Source of the DNA: Aestuariibius sp. HNIBRBA575
GTDB taxonomy: Bacteria; Pseudomonadota; Alphaproteobacteria; Rhodobacterales; Rhodobacteraceae
NCBI RefSeq assembly: GCF_040932005.1
Contig: NZ_CP162414.1
Span: forward strand, 25,001 to 89,000
DNA: 64,000 bases
Direction of reading: 5' to 3'
Shown one piece after another: positions 10,308 to 19,424 of the stretch. Both the position numbers and the translations under genes were made by a program. Position 1 is the first letter of the stretch; the number at the start of each line of letters is the position of its first letter. The notes below the pieces were generated by a model. That model saw only the letters and a program-made list of their open reading frames with translations. It was not told where the DNA came from and did no database searches.

Positions 10308-11238
10308 GCGATTGTTTTGGCTGGCCTCACTGTTTTTACTCTGTTGCGCGGCGTATATGACGCTTGGCGCACGAGGCCCCATCGGGTTTGTGCTGGCTTT
10401 TCGCGGATCAAAGCTCGCGGCATTGATATTGGTGGGAATTTCGATTTCAACCTCAACCATTCTGTTTCAAACGGTCACACAGAACCGCATTTTAACACCG
10501 TCGATCATGGGATTTGACGCGCTCTATGTCCTGATCCTGACGGCGGCTGTGTTCTATCTGGGGGGGATGACATTTGCGGGGATGTCGGACCAGGTGATCT
10601 TTGTGGGGGCGGCAGGAGCAATGACTTTGGCGGCGCTTTTGCTGTTTTCGACAATGTTGCGGTCAGCGCAAAACAACCTTTTGAGGATGATCCTGACGGG
10701 GATCGTTTTTGGGGCCTTGTTTCGAGCGCTGACAGATTTCATGCAACGCCTGATCGACCCCAATGAATTTTCCGTCGTCCAAGGCGCGTCCTATGCCAGA
10801 TTTTCATTGATCGAAACGGAATTACTGTTGGTCGCGGCGTTGATTTTGGGCGGGGCGATGCTGTGTACATGGCGGATGCGATTCTCATTGGATGTCATGG
10901 CGCTGGGCCGGGAAACGGCTGTAAATCTTGGAATAGACGCCAGCAATGTGCAAATGCAGGCGCTGATTTTAGCGGCCCTTTTGGTGGCTGTATCCACCGC
11001 TTTGGTTGGGCCTGTCGCGTTTTTGGGACTGTTGGTGGTCAGTTTGGCGCGGCTGACCACACCGGTTGAAAATCACGGCGTCCTGCTTTGCAGCGGCGCG
11101 CTGATTTCGGCCATCACATTGGTCGGTGGGCAAACCATTTTGGAACGTGTTTTCCAACTGGCCTCACCTTTGTCGGTTGTGATTGACCTGATGGGCGGTG
11201 CGTTTTTCCTGTTTCTCCTCCTCAAAGGACATCGCTGA
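10300..11238 (+). CDS. Siderophore ABC transporter permease 2 (FecCD family)
   Basis: 312 residues with an N-terminal membrane segment, the motif SISTSTILFQTVTQNRILTP and IMGFDALYVL in place of the usual hallmark, and VGPVAFLGLLVVSLAR as the coupling loop. Overlaps the first permease by 8 nt and its stop shares bases with the ATPase start. It is the heterodimer partner of the upstream permease. No damage is seen in this gene. Confidence 0.85.
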   Translation: MNRRLFWLASLFLLCCAAYMTLGARGPIGFVLAFRGSKLAALILVGISISTSTILFQTVTQNRILTPSIMGFDALYVLILTAAVFYLGGMTFAGMSDQVIFVGAAGAMTLAALLLFSTMLRSAQNNLLRMILTGIVFGALFRALTDFMQRLIDPNEFSVVQGASYARFSLIETELLLVAALILGGAMLCTWRMRFSLDVMALGRETAVNLGIDASNVQMQALILAALLVAVSTALVGPVAFLGLLVVSLARLTTPVENHGVLLCSGALISAITLVGGQTILERVFQLASPLSVVIDLMGGAFFLFLLLKGHR

Positions 11239-11933
11239 TGATTTGCGTGCGCAACCTATCCCATCAGATCGGCAACAGTTTGATCCTAAACGATATTTCC
11301 GTTGACATTCCGCAGGGCAAGGTCACGGCGCTGGTGGGGCCAAACGGGCAGGTCACCGTGGGGCCTTTGACGGTTGGGGCGTGTTCCAACCGGGAATTGG
11401 CCAAATATCTGTCGATTTTGCCTCAGATGCCGGATCAGGTGCCGCGTTTAACGATCCGCGAATTGGTGTCGTTTGGCCGCTATCCCTATCACCAAGGCCG
11501 CCCCAACCCGCAGGAGAGGCAAAAGGTGGACGCCGCGCTGAATGTGTTTGGATTGGCCGAATTTGCCAATCGACCGATTGCGGCCCTATCGGGGGGGCAA
11601 CGACAGCGTGCGCAGATCGCAATGATATTTGCCCAAGACACCGACTATATGCTGCTGGATGAACCGTTGAACAATCTGGACATTGCCGGAGCGCGGTCGT
11701 TGATGGCGCTGCTACGACAATTGTCTGATCAACATGGCAAAACGATCGTGATTGTGTTGCATGATATCAATGTCGCCAGCCGCTATGCGGATTGGTTGGT
11801 GGCGATGGATGCTGGCCGGATCGTTGCACAAGGACCGCCAAAACAGACTGTGACCCCCCAGTTTTTAAGGGATGTTTTTCGCACCGATGCGGATATCCAC
11901 CACATTGACGATGTGCCGGTGGTCTTGGTCTAA
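11238..11933 (+). CDS. Siderophore ABC transporter ATPase lacking Walker A
   Basis: 231 residues of a FepC-like ATPase with an intact Q-loop region (ILPQM, 60-64), signature LSGGQRQR (117-124), Walker B YMLLDEP (137-143) and H-loop VLHDIN. The P-loop is missing: GPNG (34-37) is followed at once by QVTVG. Compared with the intact BtuD in this window, in which the GPNG and QV are separated by 19 residues including AGKST, exactly that block is absent (junction at about 11348). The reading frame is kept, so a protein is made but should not bind ATP. The operon is otherwise whole. Could also be annotated as a pseudogene. Confidence 0.85.
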   Translation: MICVRNLSHQIGNSLILNDISVDIPQGKVTALVGPNGQVTVGPLTVGACSNRELAKYLSILPQMPDQVPRLTIRELVSFGRYPYHQGRPNPQERQKVDAALNVFGLAEFANRPIAALSGGQRQRAQIAMIFAQDTDYMLLDEPLNNLDIAGARSLMALLRQLSDQHGKTIVIVLHDINVASRYADWLVAMDAGRIVAQGPPKQTVTPQFLRDVFRTDADIHHIDDVPVVLV

Positions 11934-12718
11934 GCTGCGGCTTCGGCGCGTTTCATTTCCTGATGTTCGTCTTCGATCAGCCCGATTTTCCAATAACCGG
12001 ATATATAAGCATCTGCCTTTGGCACGCCCCGACGGTTGATGATTTCGCGGCGCAACGCTTTGATCATGCTGCTTTCTCCGGCGATGCAGGTCTGTACGCT
12101 GCCGTCAAATTCCGGCAAGGCGGCAATTAAATCAACGCTTTGGGTTGCGGGCTGGGCGGGGTCTGTGTGCAAAATCCAATGCACCTCGACGCCCTCTGGA
12201 GCCTGTAGCTCTTGGCGATCATCCAGGGAAAGAACCTCAAAGAAGGCCACGCCTTTGGCATCACGAGGCATCGCATTCAGGGTGGCCGCCGCGACGGGTA
12301 GGGCGGACATATCCGCCGCAATCACATAGGTATCAGCGTGAAAATGAGCGAGCTTTATCGGCCCCGGCCCGGCAAACCCAGCAACGTCACCGACGCGACA
12401 ACGACGGGCCCACGCGCTGGCGGGGCCGGTATCGCCATGATCCACAAAATCAATGTCGATTTCGCCTTTCTGGGGGCGAATGTGGCGGATCGTATAGGTG
12501 CGCATATCAGGGCGCGGCCCCGTCGCCAGCTGGGTGCTAAAATCAGCTTCGCTCTGATCTGGACGTGGCAGGAACAGCTTAAAATGTGCGCCTTCGATAC
12601 CCTCCCCCAACGGTGCGATCCAATCGGCCACACAGGTCACGCGGATCATATGGGGCGTCACCCATGTCTTTGCGCAGACACGCATCACACGCGGGGGGCG
12701 TTTCGGGGGCACGGCCAT
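11930..12718 (-). CDS. Siderophore-interacting protein (SIP family, FAD/NAD(P)H ferric reductase)
   Basis: 262 residues. FAD-binding N-terminal domain with MIRVTCVAD and the R-x-Y-T motif RTYTIRH (about residues 72-78), then the SIP C-terminal domain with VIAADMSALPVAAATLNAM and CIAGESSMIKALRREI. Such proteins reduce ferric siderophores in the cytoplasm to release iron. The gene faces the importer operon and overlaps its ATPase gene tail to tail by 4 nt. It lacks an obvious operon partner; the next minus-strand gene (DUF6525-like) ends 62 nt upstream of it. Confidence 0.88.
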   Translation of the reverse strand: MAVPPKRPPRVMRVCAKTWVTPHMIRVTCVADWIAPLGEGIEGAHFKLFLPRPDQSEADFSTQLATGPRPDMRTYTIRHIRPQKGEIDIDFVDHGDTGPASAWARRCRVGDVAGFAGPGPIKLAHFHADTYVIAADMSALPVAAATLNAMPRDAKGVAFFEVLSLDDRQELQAPEGVEVHWILHTDPAQPATQSVDLIAALPEFDGSVQTCIAGESSMIKALRREIINRRGVPKADAYISGYWKIGLIEDEHQEMKRAEAAA

Positions 12719-12780
12719 TTGATTTTCCTTTGATAGGGCGTAATCAGGTGCAAGTGACCCGCGACAGGGGCCAAATTTTG

Positions 12781-13077
12781 TTAGCTCATCGTTTTCTGAC
12801 AGATTTTGTCGGAAAAGAAAAGAGCATGTTCATCCCGCGCAAGCGTTTGCCGCTCGGAGCGCTGTAATAAAGCAAGCGTGTCATCCGCACTGAGCCCTTT
12901 GGCCTGAGCGCGCTGCCAGATTTTACGCGCTGAACTGGGCGACCAAGGCAGCGCCGCCTGACAGAGCCAAGCACGCAACACAGGCGGTAAAGTGTCATAG
13001 GTTTGCATTGAATTGCGCGCACGGCGCTTGCCGCGCAGGCTTGTTTGCCCCAAATTGCCAGAGCGATGAATGGTCAT
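12781..13077 (-). CDS. Small basic protein, DUF6525-like
   Basis: 98 residues, rich in Arg near the N-terminus (GNLGQTSLRGKRRARN) followed by YDTLPPVLRAWLCQAALPWSP and RKIWQRAQAKGLSADDTLALL. This pattern is common as a conserved uncharacterised protein in Rhodobacteraceae and, from memory, is DUF6525. No function is known. It is divergent from the Rrf2 regulator and shares the promoter region with the inverted repeats at 13110-13152, so it may be one of that regulator's targets. An internal Met at codon 24 could be an alternative start. Confidence 0.6.
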   Translation of the reverse strand: MTIHRSGNLGQTSLRGKRRARNSMQTYDTLPPVLRAWLCQAALPWSPSSARKIWQRAQAKGLSADDTLALLQRSERQTLARDEHALFFSDKICQKTMS

Positions 13078-13109
13078 GGTGTTGGCCGAGAATGGAAAAT
13101 GTCGCTTAT

Positions 13110-13152
13110 GTAACTAGCTAAGTTACTGAATGCTCGCAACAGTGAATGTTGC
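13110..13152. promoter_or_regulatory. Two inverted repeats in the DUF6525/Rrf2 divergent promoter
   Basis: GTAACT-AGCTA-AGTTAC at 13110-13126 (6-bp arms) and GCAAC-AGTGAAT-GTTGC at 13136-13152 (5-bp arms). Both lie in the 100-bp region between divergent genes and close to the Rrf2 start. They are candidates for an autoregulatory operator; binding is inferred from position and symmetry only. Confidence 0.45.
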
Positions 13153-13180
13153 GTGATGTCAAAGCGCGAGGAGTAGAGCC

Positions 13181-13588
13181 GTGAAACGAAACAGCCGTCT
13201 GTCATTGGCTTTGCACACCCTGAGCCACATGGCCTCAGACCCGGATAAAATGCGCACATCGGCCGATATTGCCGATCACGCGGGCACAAACCCGGTTGTT
13301 GTACGGCGGGTGCTAGGCAAACTGCGCGAGGCCGGTTTGTTAACGTCAGAAAAAGGCCATGCCGGGGGGTGGCGGTTGACTCGAAATCCGGCAGAAATCA
13401 GTCTGGCGGATGTGTATCTGGCGCTGGATGAACGGCTGGTCGCCAGCAACACAACCCAAGACGCCCCCAGCTGTTCGGTTGAAAATGCGTTGCATCAACG
13501 GGTTTCAAGCGTGCTAGAAGATGTCGAGCAAAGTCTGATTCAAAAGCTGTCTGAGACATCCATTTTAGAGGTGCGTCGCGCACCCTAA
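13181..13588 (+). CDS. Rrf2-family transcriptional regulator
   Basis: 135 residues beginning at GTG 13181 with GAGGAG about 8 nt before. The N-terminal winged helix is typical: SRLSLALHTLSHM, SADIADHAGTNPVVVRRVLGKLREAGLL, GHAGGWRLTRNPAEISLADVYLAL. Iron-sulfur members (IscR, NsrR, RirA) carry three Cys in the region after the wing; this protein shows only one (APSCSVENAL), so it probably does not hold a cluster in the usual way and is closer to the YwnA/CymR type. Whether it senses iron despite its position beside iron-uptake genes is unknown. Confidence 0.85.
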   Translation: MKRNSRLSLALHTLSHMASDPDKMRTSADIADHAGTNPVVVRRVLGKLREAGLLTSEKGHAGGWRLTRNPAEISLADVYLALDERLVASNTTQDAPSCSVENALHQRVSSVLEDVEQSLIQKLSETSILEVRRAP

Positions 13589-13633
13589 GCCCTGCCACGA
13601 TAAGTGATCCATGCGCTGGGCTGATTGATTGAA

Positions 13634-13673
13634 ATCCGTCCATTTAACATAATGTTAATCATTCTGGACGGAT
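13634..13673 (+). terminator. Hairpin downstream of the Rrf2 gene
   Basis: ATCCGTCCA (13634-13642) and TGGACGGAT (13665-13673) are perfect 9-bp arms, with an inner TTAAC/GTTAA pair (13644-13658). It begins about 46 nt after the Rrf2 stop. There is no T-run, so it may be a terminator or another structured element. The rest of the 302-nt gap to 13891 shows no gene. Confidence 0.5.
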
Positions 13674-13890
13674 GCCCCTGCTTTCCGGTACGCTGCCACG
13701 CAGACATTGGTGGAAATGGTGGCAACACCGGCCGGGCATTTTTCCGGCATAACGCATGCCGCGTTGTTTCTGCGAAAACGTCGTTTTTATTGTTGTAAGG
13801 TTTGACCCCCGCACAATGACCCAACGGGTTAGACTGCTGTGGACTAAATATTTGTAAGGCTTGGCCTGCTGAACGTAGAAGGAAACCGGG

Positions 13891-14661
13891 ATGACTGAAA
13901 CGCCCCGTATATCAGAATTTGAACGTGCAATTGACCGCCATGCGCATGCGGAAAACACCCGGCATGAGGTCATCCGTTCCTATTACCGCGTACGCCAGAC
14001 CCTAGGATATCTGGGGGTGTCGCTGCCCTTTCTGCTGATGCTGAGCAGCGCGGTCAGCAACGCCGAACTGGAACCGTCTCTCAGCGACTTTTTCCACACG
14101 ATTTCGCGCGACGTGTTTGTCGGCGTGTTGTTTGCAATCGGAACCTTTTTGGTCATTTACGAAGGATATGAACGCGAACCGGGCGAAACCTTTACCGATA
14201 ATTGGCTGGCGACGGTGGCCGGACTTTCGGTGTTTGGCGTGGCGCTCTTTCCAAATGAAAGCCCATCCGGTCAAGTGGCCGCTCTAACCCAGCAATTGGT
14301 GGGGATCGGCATCAGCCCAATCATTCATTATTCGAGCTGCCTTATCTTTTTCTACTGTATGGGGCATTTCTGTTTGTTCCGCTTTTCCAAAACCAAACAT
14401 CCGGGGCGCCGTAAATATTACATCGCCTGTGGGTGGACCATCGTTGCCTGTGGTACGATGCTGGCGATCGCATCCTATTGGAAACAGATGGGACCGCCGG
14501 CTTTGACGGCGTTTGTTTTGGAAAACAATGTGGTGTTCTGGGTCGAAGCGATTGGCGTTTGGGCGTTTTCATCTGCCTGGGTCATCAAAGGGCGCGGTGA
14601 TCAGGAATTGTTGGCGGCCTTTCCAATCAACAGCACCCGGCCAAAACACACCCAATCTTAA
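13891..14661 (+). CDS. Uncharacterised multi-spanning membrane protein
   Basis: 256 residues with about six hydrophobic segments (for example GYLGVSLPFLLMLSSAVS, VFVGVLFAIGTFLVIYEGY, NWLATVAGLSVFGVALFP, IIHYSSCLIFFYCMGHFCLF). A charged N-terminal 35 residues precede the first segment. The SDFFHTISRDVFVGVLFAIG and NWLATVAG motifs resemble a conserved hypothetical family with no known role. It is 37 nt before the CFA synthase gene in the same direction and may be co-transcribed, hinting at a membrane-related role. Confidence 0.65.
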   Translation: MTETPRISEFERAIDRHAHAENTRHEVIRSYYRVRQTLGYLGVSLPFLLMLSSAVSNAELEPSLSDFFHTISRDVFVGVLFAIGTFLVIYEGYEREPGETFTDNWLATVAGLSVFGVALFPNESPSGQVAALTQQLVGIGISPIIHYSSCLIFFYCMGHFCLFRFSKTKHPGRRKYYIACGWTIVACGTMLAIASYWKQMGPPALTAFVLENNVVFWVEAIGVWAFSSAWVIKGRGDQELLAAFPINSTRPKHTQS

Positions 14662-14698
14662 ACCCGACCGCGCGCAACGCGCCATCAGGAGAAACATT

Positions 14699-15901
14699 AT
14701 GTGGGCCAAACTGGCAGACCATTTTTTGCGCAAAATCATCAAAAATGGTGAATTACGGATCACGTGGCCGGACGGCTCAGAGGCAAAATACGGTGATAGG
14801 GTCGGCATTTTTTCGGCGATCCATATCCATGATCCCGCTTTGGCCCGCAAATTGGTGTTGAACCCTGAACTGGCCATCGGCGAAGCGTATATGGACGAAA
14901 CCCTGACCATCGCTGAGGGGGATTTGGCCGGGTTTATGACGCTGGTTGCTACAAATGCGCGCGATCATGGGGTCGGCCATATGAAAACCGCAGCCACAGG
15001 CGCTCGCACGATTTTACGCCAGATTGCCCAGAATAACCCCCTGCCGGTTGCCCGAAAAAACGTCGAAATCCACTATGATTTATCGACCGACATGTACGAA
15101 TTGTTTCTGGACAAAGACCTGCAATATACCTGCGGATATTTCAAAGATCCGGGCATGACCCTAGAGGAATCTCAGGATGCCAAAAAGGCCCATATCGCGC
15201 GCAAACTATGCCTGAAACCGGGAATGCGCGTGCTGGATATCGGCTGTGGCTGGGGGGGGATGGCGCTGACTCTGGCGCGTGATTACGGGGTGCATGTGAC
15301 CGGCGTGACCCTGTCGATTGAGCAGGTGAAATACGCCCGCGCCCGCGCCCAAGCCGAAGGTCTGACCGATAAGGTCGAGTTCAAGCTGCTGGATTACCGC
15401 GAAGTGTCCGAAACCTTTGATCGGATCGTTGTTGTGGGCATGTTGGAACATGTGGGTCAGCCGCAATACGGGACTTTTTTCGGCAAAATAAAGCAAAACC
15501 TGAAACAAGACGGGATCGCGATGGTGCATGTCATTGGCCGCAGCACGCCGCCCGGCCGCACGAGCCCTTGGTTGCATAAATATATTTTCCCGGGCGGATA
15601 CACGCCCGCCCTGTCCGAAGTGTCCCGCGAGATTGAGAAAAAGCGTTTGGTGGTCACGGATGTCGAAGTGTGGCGCAGCCATTATGCGCGCACGGTGCAA
15701 CATTGGATTGATCGGTTCGAAGCCAATCTGGACCCAATCCGCGACATGTATGACGATCGGTTTTTGCGCATGTGGCGGTATTACCTGATCGCCAGCGAAA
15801 TCAGCCTGACCGAATTGGGCATGTGTATTTTCCAATACCAAATCACCCATCATCCGATGGCGGCCCCCATCACGCGCGACTATATTTACGCACAGGATTA
15901 G
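14699..15901 (+). CDS. cfa: Cyclopropane-fatty-acyl-phospholipid synthase family methyltransferase
   Basis: 400 residues from ATG 14699, which has AGGAG 7 nt upstream; the frame is open further back but that part overlaps the membrane protein gene. Contains the SAM-binding motif VLDIGCGWGGMAL (178-190), the lipid-handling motif HYDLSTDMYELFLDKDLQYT, and the C-terminal FEANLDPIRDMYDDRFLRMW and YQITHHPM. The enzyme methylates unsaturated acyl chains in membrane phospholipids with SAM; the family also includes related fatty-acid methyltransferases. It ends 4 nt into the convergent DadA-like gene. Confidence 0.9.
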   Translation: MWAKLADHFLRKIIKNGELRITWPDGSEAKYGDRVGIFSAIHIHDPALARKLVLNPELAIGEAYMDETLTIAEGDLAGFMTLVATNARDHGVGHMKTAATGARTILRQIAQNNPLPVARKNVEIHYDLSTDMYELFLDKDLQYTCGYFKDPGMTLEESQDAKKAHIARKLCLKPGMRVLDIGCGWGGMALTLARDYGVHVTGVTLSIEQVKYARARAQAEGLTDKVEFKLLDYREVSETFDRIVVVGMLEHVGQPQYGTFFGKIKQNLKQDGIAMVHVIGRSTPPGRTSPWLHKYIFPGGYTPALSEVSREIEKKRLVVTDVEVWRSHYARTVQHWIDRFEANLDPIRDMYDDRFLRMWRYYLIASEISLTELGMCIFQYQITHHPMAAPITRDYIYAQD

Positions 15902-17139
15902 AACCGGGCCGCACGAAAGGGCGACAGGTCAATATTGGTGGGTGTGCCCGTGGCGATATCAGCCACGATACGACCGGTTTTGGGCGCCATCATCAGCCCA
16001 TAATGGCTGTGGCCAAATGCGCAAATCAATCCGGGTAGATCCTTGCATTCTTCGATCAAAGGCAGGCTGTCTGGAAAGGACGGCCGGATGCCCATCCACG
16101 TATCAGGGGTTTTGTGCTTTAGGTCGGGGATCATGGATTGGGCGATCTGTTTCAGCGCGCGCAGTCGGCCCGGGTTTGGTGGCGCGTCGATCCCGGTAAA
16201 TTCCGCCACCCCCGCAATGCGCACTCCGCCATCCATTGAACTGGCAACCGCATGGGCATCCGTATCCATGATCGAATTGTTCAGATGCAAATCCGCATCG
16301 CCAAAGGACACGTGGTATCCCCGTTCCGCCGCCAGAGGCAGGGATATGTTGAACCGTCTCAGCAATTCAGCGGACCAGATGCCGGCGGCCAGCACCACTT
16401 TGTCAAAGGGATGCGTGCCCATATTGGTGATTACGTCCCAGCCGCCAGAAACAGGCGTCAGGTCCCGAACCGTTTCGCGGCAGATCTGCCCACCCAGAGC
16501 CTTGATTTTGTTAGCAAGCACCGTGCCCAGACGCCCCGGATCGCGCGCGCGGGCCTGCCCTTTGATCAGGATCGCGGCTTGAAAATCATGTGACAGGTTG
16601 GGTTCCAGATCCCTTAGATCAGCGGCGTCGATCCGTTCCAGATCGGCCCCTTTTTGGCGGCGCATTTTGTAGCCAAGCGATGACAGGTCAGCGTTACGCG
16701 CATCACGAAAAGCATGCACATACATCGCGTCGGCAATCAGGTCATCGTGGCCCGTGCCCCGCAGCAATTCCCGATAAAGCGTCACCGCATCGCCGCAAAG
16801 CAATTGCATCGCATCGGAATTGGCCTGCGCACGGTCAAGGCGGCTTTCGCGTAGAAACCGGATCAACCAGGGCAAATATCCCGGCCCTTGGCGCATCGAC
16901 ACGCCCGCCGGACCATTGGGGCGCAGCAACATGCCCGGGATTTGTTTCCAGATTCCGGGCATGGCCTGCGGAATAATCGACCAAGGCGAGATGATCCCGG
17001 CATTGCCAAATGACGTGGCCTGACCGGGGGCATCGCGTTCAATCAGCGTCACACGATGCCCCGTGTCCAGCAGCGAAATGGCGGCGCAAATCCCGATGAT
17101 CCCACCCCCGATCACGCCCACATGTTGTTTGTCCTGCAT
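15898..17139 (-). CDS. DadA-like FAD-dependent D-amino-acid dehydrogenase/oxidoreductase
   Basis: 413 residues from ATG 17139. N-terminal Rossmann FAD motif GVIGGGIIGICAAISLLDTGH with E35-like acidic end (LIER), then GQATSFGNAGIISP typical of DadA, and C-terminal GIRPSFPDSLPLIEE and GHSHYGLMMAPKTGRIVAD. The enzyme would oxidise a D-amino acid or similar amine. It is the last gene of the operon with the TRAP genes: the upstream permease stop is separated by one base from this ATG. The context suggests that the TRAP substrate is oxidised by this enzyme. The longer frame back to 17205 lies inside the permease gene and is not used. Confidence 0.82.
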   Translation of the reverse strand: MQDKQHVGVIGGGIIGICAAISLLDTGHRVTLIERDAPGQATSFGNAGIISPWSIIPQAMPGIWKQIPGMLLRPNGPAGVSMRQGPGYLPWLIRFLRESRLDRAQANSDAMQLLCGDAVTLYRELLRGTGHDDLIADAMYVHAFRDARNADLSSLGYKMRRQKGADLERIDAADLRDLEPNLSHDFQAAILIKGQARARDPGRLGTVLANKIKALGGQICRETVRDLTPVSGGWDVITNMGTHPFDKVVLAAGIWSAELLRRFNISLPLAAERGYHVSFGDADLHLNNSIMDTDAHAVASSMDGGVRIAGVAEFTGIDAPPNPGRLRALKQIAQSMIPDLKHKTPDTWMGIRPSFPDSLPLIEECKDLPGLICAFGHSHYGLMMAPKTGRIVADIATGTPTNIDLSPFRAARF

Positions 17140-17140
17140 G

Positions 17141-19357
17141 TCAGGCAGCAGCCATTGATGTTTGCCGCTTTGCCAGAAACTGCAGGATGATGGCGGGGCT
17201 GGCAATCAGCAGCGCAACCAGATCGGCAGACAGGCTTGGGGCGATGAACACCAACCCGGCGAGGGCACATTGGACGCGATTGATGGCCCCCATCGGTGCT
17301 AACCAATAGCCGACTACAGCGGCCGATAGGGCGACAACCCCGGCGATACAGCTGGCGGCCGAATAGGTGAATGTCCACAAATCAAACCCGGTTGAGGACA
17401 CAAATAACAGCACCGGCGCATAGACAAAGGCCATGGGCGCTACGATTTTGCCCAACCCCAGCGTAAACGCCGAAATCCCGGTTTTGAACGGGGGGGAATT
17501 GGCAATCGCCGCCGCCGCATAGGCCGACGTGCAGACCGGTGGCGTGATTTCGGCAACAACTCCGTAATATAGCACAAACAAATGGCTGGCGATCGGTGGG
17601 ATGCCTAGCTGCGCCAAGGCGGGCTGAGCCACGGAAACCAACATGATATAAAGCGCGGTTGTCGGAATACCGGCCCCCATCAGGATGCAGGCAATCGCGA
17701 TAAACACCAGCGACAGGAACAATTGCAGGTCTTCGACCGCAAACAGGGCAAAGTCGCCAAAGCTCAGCAGGTTATAGATATCTGTCGCCAGATTGCCCGC
17801 GCCTTGTGTGACCATAAACCCGATGCGGAACCCGATGCCGGTCGTGTTGATCACCCCAACGACGATGCCCACCGCCGCCGAAGCCGCGCCAACGGCCAGC
17901 GCATATTTCACACCCGTTTCAACGGATTCAGACATTTCGGGCAGCAGGATGCGGTTTTGCGGGTTCAGGGTTGCGACCGCCGTACCAGATAGCAAAATCA
18001 ACGCGGTGAAGGGTTCAAATCCGCCGCCGATGAATTTCCAGATCACAAAGGCCCCAAATGCCACGGCGTAGATCAGGGATGGCGGTTCCTTTAGCCGGGA
18101 CATGCCCGCGACGATGGCCAGCGAAATCCCGCAGAATGCCGACATAAACGGCGTGTAGCCGCTGAACAGCACCCAAAGCAGGCCGATCAGGGGGATGATA
18201 TTTGCCCAACCTTCGCGCCAGACATGGGCCAATTGCGGCAATTGTTCCTTGGCCAGACCTTTCAGGCCCAATTTACGCGCCATCAGGTGCACGACGGTGA
18301 ACACACCGACATAATGCAGTATCGCCGGAAAAATCGCCGCGATCACGATGGTTGTGTAGGGCAGCTCTAGAAACTCGGCCATGATAAAGGCCGCAGCCCC
18401 CATGATCGGCGGTGTGATCTGCCCCCCTGCCGATGCGGCCGCTTCGACGCCGCCGGCGAAATGGCCGGGATAGCCCAACCGTTTCATATTGGGGATGGTA
18501 AGCGCGCCGGTGGATACGGTGTTGGCCACCGAAGACCCCGAAATCGTCCCAAAGAACGCCGATGACACGACGGACACTTTGGCGGGGCCGCCCGTATAGC
18601 GCCCCGCGAGGATGGTGGCGTTATCAATGAACAACTGACCCAACCCCGTGCGCTGGGCGATCACGCCAAACAGCACAAAATGGAACACGATGGTCGACAC
18701 AACCCACAGGGTGACACCAAAGATGCCTTCTTGGGGGAAATACATCGACGACACAAAGGTGCGGAATTTGACACCCGGATGCTGCAACAGGCCAGAAAAA
18801 TAAGGCCCAAACAACGCATAGACGATAAAGAGCGAAATGATCGCAGGTAGAACCCAGCCCAATGTGCGCCGCGCGATGTCCAACACCAGAACAATGATAA
18901 CAACCCCAAAAAACATGTCGTAATTGTTGGGATTGCCCATGCGAAACGTCTGTTCTTCGATGCCCAGTGACGGGATCCCGCGCCATGCCAGACCCACATA
19001 AAGCGCAGCCGCCACCCCCAGGATCATCAGGATCACATCCGGAAACGGAATGCCGCCCATATGCATGATCCCGGTTTTCAGATTGAAACTGCTTTTGGAT
19101 TTCAGGACCGGGTAGAATGCGTAGGTGAGGATAAACAAACCGGACAGGTGCCAGCCCATGTGCCAGTGGTCCGCAGGCAGGCCGAACCCGGCTGTGATGT
19201 AGTGGTAGCTGGCAAAAACAATCGCCACCCCCCGCAGCAGCAATCCGGCCAATTCACCGACTGGTCGTGTGGCCGCCCCTTCGTCGTATTTCTCTTCGAT
19301 CGCTGCCAGCTCTTCTGCGGTCAGGTCACGCACGTCTTGGTTTATGGGATCGGTCAC
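17141..19357 (-). CDS. TRAP transporter fused permease (4TM-12TM, TAXI type)
   Basis: 738 residues from a GTG at 19357 (AGGGGG about 8 nt upstream), giving the family-like start TDPINQDVRDLTAEELAAIEEKYDEG. An N-terminal small-subunit-like part is fused to a large DctM-like part; motifs include FGTISGSSVANTVSTGALTIPNMKRLGY and GGQITPPIMGAAAFIMAEFLELPY, and AEITPPVCTSAYAAAAIANSPPFKTG. Such fused permeases work with TAXI binding proteins, one of which lies 67 nt upstream. A longer ORF starts 14 codons earlier but has no ribosome binding site in the right place. Confidence 0.9.
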   Translation of the reverse strand: MTDPINQDVRDLTAEELAAIEEKYDEGAATRPVGELAGLLLRGVAIVFASYHYITAGFGLPADHWHMGWHLSGLFILTYAFYPVLKSKSSFNLKTGIMHMGGIPFPDVILMILGVAAALYVGLAWRGIPSLGIEEQTFRMGNPNNYDMFFGVVIIVLVLDIARRTLGWVLPAIISLFIVYALFGPYFSGLLQHPGVKFRTFVSSMYFPQEGIFGVTLWVVSTIVFHFVLFGVIAQRTGLGQLFIDNATILAGRYTGGPAKVSVVSSAFFGTISGSSVANTVSTGALTIPNMKRLGYPGHFAGGVEAAASAGGQITPPIMGAAAFIMAEFLELPYTTIVIAAIFPAILHYVGVFTVVHLMARKLGLKGLAKEQLPQLAHVWREGWANIIPLIGLLWVLFSGYTPFMSAFCGISLAIVAGMSRLKEPPSLIYAVAFGAFVIWKFIGGGFEPFTALILLSGTAVATLNPQNRILLPEMSESVETGVKYALAVGAASAAVGIVVGVINTTGIGFRIGFMVTQGAGNLATDIYNLLSFGDFALFAVEDLQLFLSLVFIAIACILMGAGIPTTALYIMLVSVAQPALAQLGIPPIASHLFVLYYGVVAEITPPVCTSAYAAAAIANSPPFKTGISAFTLGLGKIVAPMAFVYAPVLLFVSSTGFDLWTFTYSAASCIAGVVALSAAVVGYWLAPMGAINRVQCALAGLVFIAPSLSADLVALLIASPAIILQFLAKRQTSMAAA

Positions 19358-19424
19358 GGTATTGCCCCCTAGGGATGTCGAATAAAAACGGGGCAACACA
19401 AACCGTGCTGCCCCAGCGCGAGGG

